A DNA stretch of 39,653 nt from an uncultured Flavihumibacter sp. (GTDB lineage Bacteria; Bacteroidota; Bacteroidia; Chitinophagales; Chitinophagaceae), in the NCBI GenBank assembly GCA_902168225.1, contig CABHOW010000100.1:1-39653 (forward strand), in the 5' to 3' direction. The notes under the pieces were generated by a model. It saw nothing but the letters and a program-made list of their open reading frames with translations, was not told where the DNA came from and made no database searches. The position numbers and the translations under genes were made by a program. Below are positions 33,498-39,653 of the stretch, one piece after another. How positions within the stretch are numbered: position 1 is the stretch's first letter; each line of letters opens with the position of its first letter.

Positions 33498-33505
33498 TAC
33501 CTTTG
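33498..33505 (+). promoter_or_regulatory. Candidate -7 element for mutS2
   Basis: TACCTTTG matches TAnnTTTG exactly, 20 bases before the ATG. The same 8-mer stands before the ABC exporter at 37121. Confidence 0.5.
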
Positions 33506-33525
33506 CCCGCTAATAACGGAATTTC

Positions 33526-35646
33526 ATGCGTGTTTATCCGGATTCGGCACTTACTCAATTAGAATTTGATAAAGTAAAGACTTTATTGGCTGATTTATGT
33601 AAAACCAATTATGGCCAGCAAAAAGCAGGAGAACTAAGGGTACATACGCATAGAAATTACATTGAACTTGAATTACAACAATCCCATGAGTTCAAAATGC
33701 TGTTATTACAACAGCAATATTTTCCGAATGATTTCTTATTAGATATTCGTAAAGAACTCAAGCTGCTGGGTATTCCGGGAGCCTTAATAGTGGGGGAGCA
33801 ATGGATACAAATAAGGCGGCTCAATGAAAGTATGGGGGGTATTTTCAGATGGTTTGATGGAGAAAGAAGGCTTGCATTCCCTGCCTTATCCGATGTAGTT
33901 AAAAATGCCTATTACGAGAAACAGATCACGGAATCTATCGATGAAGTATTAGATGAATCGGGTGTTGTAAAAGACAACGCTTCTCCGGATCTACAGAAGA
34001 TTAGAATGAATTTATTTCGTAAACGGAATGAATTAAGACGGATGTTTGAGAAAGTGGTACAACGGATGACCAAAGCCGGATATGCCGCCGATATCGAAGA
34101 AAGTTTTAGTAATGGGAGAAGGGTAGTAGCTGTTTTTTCAGAACATAAGCGGCAAGTAAAAGGTATACTGCACGGAGAAAGTGATAGCCGGAAAACCGCA
34201 TTTATTGAGCCGGAAGAAACCATTGAATTAAATAACGAGGTATTCTCTTTAGAGCATGATGAACTTAAAGAGGTACAAAGGATCCTAAGAGAACTTACAG
34301 TACGATTAAGTGTGTATTCACCCTTGTTATTACACTACTTAGATATTATTGGTGAGTTCGATTTTATAAAAGCAAAAGCGCAGTTGGCCGTACAGATGAA
34401 TGCCAACTTACCGAATATTACAGATAAGGCGCAGGTTATACTAGTTGATGCCTATCATCCTTTACTTTTTTTATACCATAAAGAATCAGGTAAAAAAACG
34501 ATACCTGTAACTTTAACGCTGGATGAACAAAACAGGATATTGGTGATTAGTGGCCCCAATGCCGGTGGTAAAACAGTTACCATGAAAACGATTGGGCTCA
34601 ACCAATTGATGTTACAAAGCGGATTACTGGTACCTGTTAGTGCGGTTTCACAAATGGGAATTTTCAAACAGCTGTTCATCCATATTGGAGATACCCAAAA
34701 TTTGCAATTTGAATTAAGTACTTATTCAAGTCATTTAATTCATATGAAGCATTTTATGGAAAATGCGAATGGGAAAACTTTATTTTTTATTGATGAATTA
34801 GGAAGCGGTTCCGACCCTAACTTAGGAGGGGCTTTTGCAGAAGTGATCATGGAAGAATTATCGAGAAGAAGATCTTTTGGGGTGGTTACCACGCATTACT
34901 TGAATTTGAAAGTAATGGCCAACCATACACAAGGTATTATTAATGGTGCCATGCAGTTCGACGAAGTGAATTTGTTACCTATGTACAAACTGATTGTAGG
35001 CAAGCCGGGAAGTTCTTACACTTTCGCCATTGCCGAAAGAATCGGACTACCCCAACATTTAATCAATAGGGCAAGGAAATTAGTGGATGATGATCATTTT
35101 AAATTAGACAGATTACTGAATAGAACGGAACAGGATCTACAACATTTAGAAAAAGAAAAAAAAGAACTTCATCATTTATTAAGAGAAAATACCAGACTAA
35201 AAAAAGAGATGGAGCAAGTGATGGACAAAGAGCGCCATCGCCAACAGGTTGAGTTGTTAAAACATCAAAATAAGGTTACAGAAGAGCGATTGGTGTATTT
35301 AAAAGATATGGAACGAAAGTTAAAGCAAATCGTGCTCGACTGGAAAAAGACGGAAAACAAGCAAGAAGTTGTTAAAAACTTAAAAGATCTATTATTTAAG
35401 CGGAAAGAGGAAATTGTAGTAAATAAACTGGCTAAGAAAGTAGATCAGAAATATAAAGAATTAAATCAGCATATTGAAGTTGGTTCTTTGGTAAAAATGC
35501 GTAAAAATTATCAGGTTGGTGAGGTAAAGGAAATCAGGGGCAAACGTGCCATTGTACAGGTAGGTGCATTACCTATGAATGTGGAACTGGCAGATTTAAT
35601 TGCTGTTGAAAAACTTCCTTCCGAAACAGAAAAAACAAAGTCATGA
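33526..35646 (+). CDS. MutS2-type ATPase lacking the Smr nuclease domain
   Basis: A 706-aa MutS2-family protein. The N-terminal helical core (FDKVKTLLADLCKTNYGQQKA) lacks the mismatch-recognition domains of MutS1. The ATPase has Walker A GPNAGGKT near residue 343-350 and Walker B FIDELGSGSDPNLGGAFAE with STYSSHL before it; a long coiled coil (about residues 525-650) follows. The protein stops in a KOW-like segment (VGSLVKMRKNYQVGEVKEIRGKRAIVQVG) where most MutS2 proteins carry about 80 more residues with the Smr endonuclease domain. It probably binds branched DNA or acts on collided ribosomes but should not cut through Smr. It overlaps the YhcH-like gene by 4 bases (ATGA). Confidence 0.85.
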   Translation: MRVYPDSALTQLEFDKVKTLLADLCKTNYGQQKAGELRVHTHRNYIELELQQSHEFKMLLLQQQYFPNDFLLDIRKELKLLGIPGALIVGEQWIQIRRLNESMGGIFRWFDGERRLAFPALSDVVKNAYYEKQITESIDEVLDESGVVKDNASPDLQKIRMNLFRKRNELRRMFEKVVQRMTKAGYAADIEESFSNGRRVVAVFSEHKRQVKGILHGESDSRKTAFIEPEETIELNNEVFSLEHDELKEVQRILRELTVRLSVYSPLLLHYLDIIGEFDFIKAKAQLAVQMNANLPNITDKAQVILVDAYHPLLFLYHKESGKKTIPVTLTLDEQNRILVISGPNAGGKTVTMKTIGLNQLMLQSGLLVPVSAVSQMGIFKQLFIHIGDTQNLQFELSTYSSHLIHMKHFMENANGKTLFFIDELGSGSDPNLGGAFAEVIMEELSRRRSFGVVTTHYLNLKVMANHTQGIINGAMQFDEVNLLPMYKLIVGKPGSSYTFAIAERIGLPQHLINRARKLVDDDHFKLDRLLNRTEQDLQHLEKEKKELHHLLRENTRLKKEMEQVMDKERHRQQVELLKHQNKVTEERLVYLKDMERKLKQIVLDWKKTENKQEVVKNLKDLLFKRKEEIVVNKLAKKVDQKYKELNQHIEVGSLVKMRKNYQVGEVKEIRGKRAIVQVGALPMNVELADLIAVEKLPSETEKTKS

Positions 35647-36092
35647 TACTTGCCCATATTTCTAGTATTGAACAATATAGTTCTTTACATCCTCATTTTC
35701 CACAAGCCATCCAATTTTTACAAACAGCTAATTTAATGGATTTACCTACCGGCGAAATAGCTATTGCAGAAGGCGTTCGGGTAATCGTTATAGAAGAGCC
35801 ATTGGTTTCGGAATCCACCTCCTTATCCGGCTTTGAATGCCATAATAAAAATATTGATATACAAATATGTTTACGTGGGCAAGAGCGCGTTGGCTGGAGG
35901 TCTCGCTACACTTGTTCATCACCTCAAGGTGCTTATAGTGATGAAAAAGATGTTTTATTTTTCAATGATACTCCTGATCATTTTTTTACATTAACGGAAA
36001 ATCATTTTGCTATTTATTTCCCCAACGATGTGCATGCACCCATGATAGGTGAGGGGGTAATCAGAAAGATTGTAGTAAAGGTTGGTGTGTAA
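35643..36092 (+). CDS. YhcH/YjgK/YiaL family protein
   Basis: A 149-aa cupin-like protein of the DUF386 family, which includes the EbgC-type beta-galactosidase subunit and proteins tied to sialic-acid or sugar catabolism. Landmarks are ANLMDLPTGEIAIAEGVRVIV, FECHNKNIDIQICLRGQERVGW and YFPNDVHAPMIGEG with the metal-binding His. The start overlaps the mutS2 stop (ATGA), so translation is coupled, though no functional link between the two is obvious. It is convergent with the DUF1223 gene, 2 bases apart. Confidence 0.88.
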   Translation: MILAHISSIEQYSSLHPHFPQAIQFLQTANLMDLPTGEIAIAEGVRVIVIEEPLVSESTSLSGFECHNKNIDIQICLRGQERVGWRSRYTCSSPQGAYSDEKDVLFFNDTPDHFFTLTENHFAIYFPNDVHAPMIGEGVIRKIVVKVGV

Positions 36093-36094
36093 AT

Positions 36095-36856
36095 TTATTT
36101 ACCGATAGAGGCAGTGGCAACTATTTTACCCGTCTCTTTTTCTTGAACATAGGCAATGATCTTTGTATCATTTTGCTGAAGATCAGATGGAATATGTAGT
36201 TTAACTATTGCGCTTCGCTTACTATCAACAGTTGTAAAGTCTCTCACTATATTATGGTGAACAAGTTTTCTCCCATCATTTTCACCTGCTTTCACATTTA
36301 TCGTTGCTTGTTTTTGTACCAAAGCAAAATGTATAATCGTATTAGTTTCCCCATTTCTATAATCCCATTTTAAAGAAATAGTATTTTTCTCATTATTATT
36401 TAACGGCTCAATAAATAGGTTCCCTTTTTCAGCAGCCGCTAAATTTTTATCAATAAATGCTTTTAGTTTATACGCATTGGAGCCCTCCGTTTCACTAGTG
36501 CCATTTACAATGGCCTGAGGTGTATAAATACTCCCTAGCCTGAATTTTTCAGCATAGATTCTTTGTCTATCTGAATAAGCAACATTACTAAAAGGATCTT
36601 TCCATCCTAATCTATCCCAGTAATCTACATGAAATTCCAGTACTACTAGTCTATCTTTATATGCATCCTGTAAGGTGCCTGCTAATTGATCGGCCGGGGG
36701 GCAACTACTACAACCTTCCGATGTAAATAATTCAAGTACCGCCACTGATGTATTGGTTAAACCCGGAGATACTCCTTTTTCATTAGTACGAGTGTTGCTT
36801 TGTGAATTTGCTGTGCAAGCGGATAATAAACATATACCCAGGATTATTTTGAGCAT
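36095..36856 (-). CDS. DUF1223 thioredoxin-fold lipoprotein
   Basis: A 253-aa secreted protein of the DUF1223 family. The signature LELFTSEGCSSCPPADQLA has a C-x-x-C near residues 49-52, in the thioredoxin-like position; VVLEFHVDYWDRLGWKDPF and RLGSIYTPQAIVNGT follow as in other members. The N-terminus MLKIILGICLLSAC gives a lipoprotein Cys at 14. Likely an envelope thiol-redox protein, but the family has no settled biochemical role. Monocistronic; no consensus promoter seen upstream. Confidence 0.87.
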   Translation of the reverse strand: MLKIILGICLLSACTANSQSNTRTNEKGVSPGLTNTSVAVLELFTSEGCSSCPPADQLAGTLQDAYKDRLVVLEFHVDYWDRLGWKDPFSNVAYSDRQRIYAEKFRLGSIYTPQAIVNGTSETEGSNAYKLKAFIDKNLAAAEKGNLFIEPLNNNEKNTISLKWDYRNGETNTIIHFALVQKQATINVKAGENDGRKLVHHNIVRDFTTVDSKRSAIVKLHIPSDLQQNDTKIIAYVQEKETGKIVATASIGK

Positions 36857-36921
36857 GGAATCGCTATTTTATCTGTTGAGTAGTTACAGTAATTACGGAG
36901 AAACAGTAAAATGCTTACAAA

Positions 36922-36953
36922 CAAAAATGCCAGCCATTCGGCTGGGCATTTTG
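36922..36953 (-). terminator. Intrinsic terminator of the tRNA-Ser gene
   Basis: On the minus strand the stem AATGCCCAGCC / GGCTGGCATT, with one bulged C and a GAAT loop, is followed by a run of five T. It begins 8 bases after the tRNA 3' end. A-rich and T-rich flanks on both sides could also let it work in the other direction. Confidence 0.8.
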
Positions 36954-36960
36954 CTTTTTG

Positions 36961-37045
36961 CGGAGAGAGAGGGATTCGAACCCCCGGACCTTTGACAGTC
37001 AACGGTTTTCAAGACCGCCGCATTCGACCGCTCTGCCATCTCTCC
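36961..37045 (-). tRNA. tRNA-Ser (anticodon UGA)
   Basis: A class II tRNA of 85 nt without encoded CCA. The acceptor stem pairs GGAGAGA (37045-37039) with TCTCTCC (36968-36962), the discriminator base is G, the anticodon loop reads CTTGAAA giving UGA, the variable arm is long and the T arm has GTTCGAATC. It decodes UCA (and other UCN) serine codons. Open reading frames that appear to cross this locus on the plus strand are antisense artefacts. Confidence 0.95.
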
Positions 37046-37120
37046 GGCGCAAATGTACGCGATGGCATTTTTTTCGCCAAAACTTATTTGAACATATTAA
37101 TCCATGAATTTAGAAGCCCC

Positions 37121-37128
37121 TACCTTTG
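37121..37128 (+). promoter_or_regulatory. Candidate -7 element for the ABC exporter
   Basis: TACCTTTG is an exact TAnnTTTG match, 13 bases before the TTG start at 37142, giving a leader of only a few bases. It fixes the start well downstream of the tRNA. Confidence 0.55.
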
Positions 37129-37141
37129 CCAAAATTTTATT

Positions 37142-38953
37142 TTGAAGCATCTATCGGCGATCAATCATTATTTCTGGAAATATAGAAAGCGTTTTTTCAT
37201 TGGTATTTTCTTTGTTGTAGCTTCTAATTATTTTGCTGTATTGGCGCCTCAAATCACCGGATATGTTATCAATCAAGTTCAGCAACGCTTACCCGGAAGC
37301 AAGCCCATGCCTACTGATCAAAGTCATGATACGATTGTAAACCAATTCATTCAATTTATTGAAGGAACACATGTTAGTTTCGGTTGGCTGGTAGCTATTT
37401 GTAGCCTCGTCATTTTAGTTATCGCAGTAGTACGAGGTATACTGATGTTCTTTATGCGCCAAACAATTATTGTAATGAGTAGGCATATTGAATATGATCA
37501 AAAAAATCAAGTGTTCGAACAATATCAACGATTAGAAACTGCTTTTTATAAATCGCATAGTACAGGCGATCTCATGAATCGTATGGCAGAAGATATCAGT
37601 AGAGTGAGAATGTATACCGGTCCGGCTATTATGTATCTGATCAATCTAATAACATTGATTGGTTTTTGTATCGTTAATATGCTACGCAAAGATGTACAAC
37701 TTACTTTACTGGTATTATCTCCATTACCCATTTTAGCGATAACCATTTACTGGGTAAATAGTATTATCAATAAGAAAAGTGAAATGATTCAACGCAGGTT
37801 ATCAGATCTTACCACCAATGCACAAGAATCTTATTCAGGTATACGCGTTATTAAGTCTTTTGTACAAGAAAAAGCAATGATGGGTTTCTTTGATAAAAAC
37901 AGCAGAGAATATAGAAATAATGCTATCGGTTTAGCTAAAGTTGAAGCACTGTATTTCCCCAGTATGACATTGCTCATTGGCATCAGTACCTTGCTAACCA
38001 TATTTATCGGAGGCTTACAAGCATTGGAAAATCCTGCTAAAGTGGGCACCATTGTGGAGTTTGTGATCTATATCAATATGCTGACATTTCCGGTGAGTGC
38101 CATTGGGTGGACGGCCAGTATGATACAGCGAGCAGCTGCCTCACAGAAAAGATTGAATGAATTTTTAGATATAACCCCCGATATTCAGAATGCTCCTCTA
38201 GTAACAAAAGCACCGGTAAGCGGTGATATTATTTTCGATAATATTTATTTCACTTATCAAAACACCGGTATTCAAGCAATCAAAGGCTTTACCTTAACCA
38301 TCAAGAGAGGAGAAAAAATTTTAGTATTAGGAAAAACAGGAACCGGAAAAACAACCCTTGCCCAATTATTACTTCGATTTTATGAACCCGATTCCGGCAA
38401 TATAAGCATAGGAGGCACGCCTGTTCAAGCCTTTGCTTTGCAGGCTTTACGTTCTAAAATCAGTTATGTACAGCAAGACATCCTACTTTTTAGTGATACC
38501 GTTACCAACAATATCTTATTTGGAATGCCGGAAAAAACTGCCTTCGAAAAAGTAGAAAAAGCTGCAAAATTTGCCAGTGTTCACGACGATATTATGGGCT
38601 TCGATCAACGCTATGAAACCATGATAGGAGAGCGAGGGGTAACCCTTAGTGGCGGGCAAAAACAGCGAATATCTATTGCCCGGGCACTGATAAAAGAGCC
38701 GGAAATCATTGTATTTGATGATTGTTTAAGTGCTGTTGATGCTAAAACAGAACTAACCATTACCCGAAATTTAGATAGTTATTTGATGGATAAAACAGCC
38801 ATAATTATAACCCACCGTATTTTAACAGGGTTTAATTTCGATCAAATTATTGTGTTGGCAAATGGAGCTATTGCTGAGCAGGGTACCCATGCGGAGTTGA
38901 TGGAAAAAAATGGCTACTATGCAGCATTATTCCGACAACAGCGAGAAGAATAG
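37142..38953 (+). CDS. MsbA-like ABC exporter (fused permease and ATPase)
   Basis: A 603-aa half-transporter. The N-terminal membrane domain (about residues 20-320) has six spans and starts HLSAINHYFWKYRKRFFIGI. The ATPase domain has Walker A LGKTGTGKTT, the signature LSGGQKQR and Walker B EIIVFDDCLSAVDA, with the H-loop in IIITHRI. It should dimerise and export a lipid or hydrophobic molecule. The longest reading frame runs back through the tRNA-Ser gene and gives an N-terminal peptide (GERGIRTPGPL) known as a common tRNA-antisense annotation error, so I use the TTG at 37142, behind an exact -7 element. No ATG lies at a suitable place. Confidence 0.88.
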   Translation: MKHLSAINHYFWKYRKRFFIGIFFVVASNYFAVLAPQITGYVINQVQQRLPGSKPMPTDQSHDTIVNQFIQFIEGTHVSFGWLVAICSLVILVIAVVRGILMFFMRQTIIVMSRHIEYDQKNQVFEQYQRLETAFYKSHSTGDLMNRMAEDISRVRMYTGPAIMYLINLITLIGFCIVNMLRKDVQLTLLVLSPLPILAITIYWVNSIINKKSEMIQRRLSDLTTNAQESYSGIRVIKSFVQEKAMMGFFDKNSREYRNNAIGLAKVEALYFPSMTLLIGISTLLTIFIGGLQALENPAKVGTIVEFVIYINMLTFPVSAIGWTASMIQRAAASQKRLNEFLDITPDIQNAPLVTKAPVSGDIIFDNIYFTYQNTGIQAIKGFTLTIKRGEKILVLGKTGTGKTTLAQLLLRFYEPDSGNISIGGTPVQAFALQALRSKISYVQQDILLFSDTVTNNILFGMPEKTAFEKVEKAAKFASVHDDIMGFDQRYETMIGERGVTLSGGQKQRISIARALIKEPEIIVFDDCLSAVDAKTELTITRNLDSYLMDKTAIIITHRILTGFNFDQIIVLANGAIAEQGTHAELMEKNGYYAALFRQQREE

Positions 38954-38960
38954 TCGAAAT

Positions 38961-38990
38961 TTTGTGGATTGATAAACAATCCTATATTTG
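38961..38990 (+). promoter_or_regulatory. Promoter of the DUF3276 gene
   Basis: TTTG (38961-38964), an 18-base spacer and TATATTTG (38983-38990) give a full Bacteroidota promoter. The start codon lies 37 bases downstream, the longest predicted leader among those found here. Confidence 0.65.
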
Positions 38991-39026
38991 TAGCAGTTAA
39001 CAAAGTTTTAACCAAAAATTTTTATT

Positions 39027-39464
39027 GTGGCGTACGAGAATAACGACAAGAAAATGGAAAGCGTTTACAGCAACAGAATTCGTGCTGGAAAGAGGAGAAC
39101 CTACTTTTTTGATGTGAGGGCTACCCGCGGCAACGATTATTATTTAACCATTACAGAAAGCCGTAAGCGCTTTGATAATAATGGGTATGATCGGCATAAA
39201 ATTTTCCTTTATAAGGAAGATTTTAACAAGTTTATCAAAGCACTGGGAGAGGCGGTTGATTATGTTAAAACAGAATTAATGCCCGATTTCGATTTCGATG
39301 CATTTAATCATGAGTATAACGATACAGAAGAAAGTGGTGAAGTTGAAACAGCTGACGAAAGTACTGCCGCACCTGTTGTTGTAGCACCAACACCTGCCCC
39401 TGAATCTTCTGTGAACACACCTATCGTGAATGATACCGCTACTGAAGAAGTAGATAAATGGTAA
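39027..39464 (+). CDS. DUF3276 (PUR-domain) nucleic-acid-binding protein
   Basis: A 145-aa protein of the DUF3276 family, restricted mainly to Bacteroidota and related to the PUR-alpha single-stranded nucleic-acid-binding fold. The conserved block is ESVYSNRIRAGKRRTYFFDV, then NDYYLTITESRKRF, HKIFLYKEDFNKFIKAL and a stretch ending MPDFDFDAFNHEY. The last 45 residues are an acidic, Pro/Thr/Val-rich tail that is probably disordered. The start is GTG at 39027, since the residues after it match the family N-terminus; an ATG at 39054 is the alternative. Own promoter upstream, bidirectional terminator downstream. The exact role is unknown. Confidence 0.87.
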   Translation: MAYENNDKKMESVYSNRIRAGKRRTYFFDVRATRGNDYYLTITESRKRFDNNGYDRHKIFLYKEDFNKFIKALGEAVDYVKTELMPDFDFDAFNHEYNDTEESGEVETADESTAAPVVVAPTPAPESSVNTPIVNDTATEEVDKW

Positions 39465-39493
39465 TTCATGAACAAACAAAACTTACTGCGAAT

Positions 39494-39526
39494 AAAAAAC
39501 CCTCAACATTATTGTTGAGGGTTTTT
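39494..39526. terminator. Bidirectional intrinsic terminator
   Basis: A perfect 9-bp stem CCCTCAACA (39500-39508) / TGTTGAGGG (39513-39521) with a TTAT loop, flanked by six A on the left and five T on the right. It ends the DUF3276 gene and the convergent gene at the window edge. Confidence 0.9.
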
Positions 39527-39544
39527 CTTTATGTATACTTTTCT

Positions 39545-39652
39545 CTATTTTTTCGTTTCAGAGATATTAATATTCACTTTATGGTTTCCCGCTTCTTTAA
39601 AATATTTCTCATACTTCTTAAATACCTCATCGGTTTGTGCTTCCCCATTAAT
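39545..39652 (-). CDS. 3' end of an unidentified minus-strand gene
   Basis: An open frame enters from the right edge and ends in TAG (39547-39545), giving 35 residues, ending ISETKK. It is Lys/Glu-rich with KKYEKYFKEAGNHKVNI. Convergent with DUF3276 across the terminator, which supports it as a real gene end. Too short to identify. Confidence 0.5.
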   Translation of the reverse strand: MNGEAQTDEVFKKYEKYFKEAGNHKVNINISETKK

Positions 39653-39653
39653 G

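Noticed and set aside
36753..36995. Plus-strand ORF ending in EREGFEPPDL over the DUF1223 5' end and tRNA
   Set aside because: It is antisense to tRNA-Ser and the DUF1223 gene; its C-terminal peptide is a common artefact of tRNA-antisense translation.

Overview
The window looks like chromosomal DNA of a Bacteroidota bacterium, most likely a member of the Chitinophagaceae or a close relative. The reasons are: long-form NusB next to YajC and CoaE; a DUF3276/PUR protein; menaquinone made by the futalosine route (MqnE); lipoproteins with short SPII signals; few Shine-Dalgarno sites; and many starts preceded by the Bacteroidota -7 element TAnnTTTG, often with very short leaders. The organism assignment is inferred from gene content, not from a search.

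Layout. 1-4174: nusB (5' end outside the window), yajC, coaE, a soluble GAF histidine kinase and, convergent to it, a stand-alone RlmK-type 23S rRNA methyltransferase. 4175-8286: an AT-rich accessory island holding an orphan 188-aa gene, a KAP-type P-loop NTPase (possible defence gene) and an RHH/PIN toxin-antitoxin pair. Its spacers carry large attC-like inverted repeats with shared right arms, so the island resembles integron cassettes without an integrase in view. 8287-8790: a GNAT acetyltransferase. 8917-15670: a compact co-directional cluster of unknown function: PqqD-like protein, ATP-grasp ligase, LysA-fold PLP decarboxylase, a urea-transporter/M23-peptidase fusion, a TPR/outer-membrane beta-barrel protein and a secreted TPR protein. 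This is the best candidate for an undescribed system.

15689-36856 is mostly core and housekeeping: aspartate aminotransferase, a class A beta-lactamase-fold serine hydrolase, L-serine dehydratase, an M20 amidohydrolase, mqnE, a CNT nucleoside transporter, trxA, dnaE, an NlpC/P60 lipoprotein, a Wzx/MATE-type flippase with an M1 aminopeptidase, an MsrA lipoprotein, a small membrane protein, an Smr-less MutS2, a YhcH-family protein and a DUF1223 lipoprotein. 36961-39653: tRNA-Ser(UGA), an MsbA-like ABC exporter with a TTG start, a DUF3276 protein, a bidirectional terminator and the 3' end of an unidentified minus-strand gene.

The most striking non-coding signal is a set of six intergenic tracts built from 7-nt units, four of them with one arm the reverse complement of the other. 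Each begins in, or within a few bases of, a stop codon. The unit sequence differs between tracts (GGAATCT, AAGGTAT, TATAGGN, GGAATTA, AAGAATT, GGTNATT) but the heptad period is kept, once for 13 units in exact register from one gene's stop codon to the convergent gene's stop codon.
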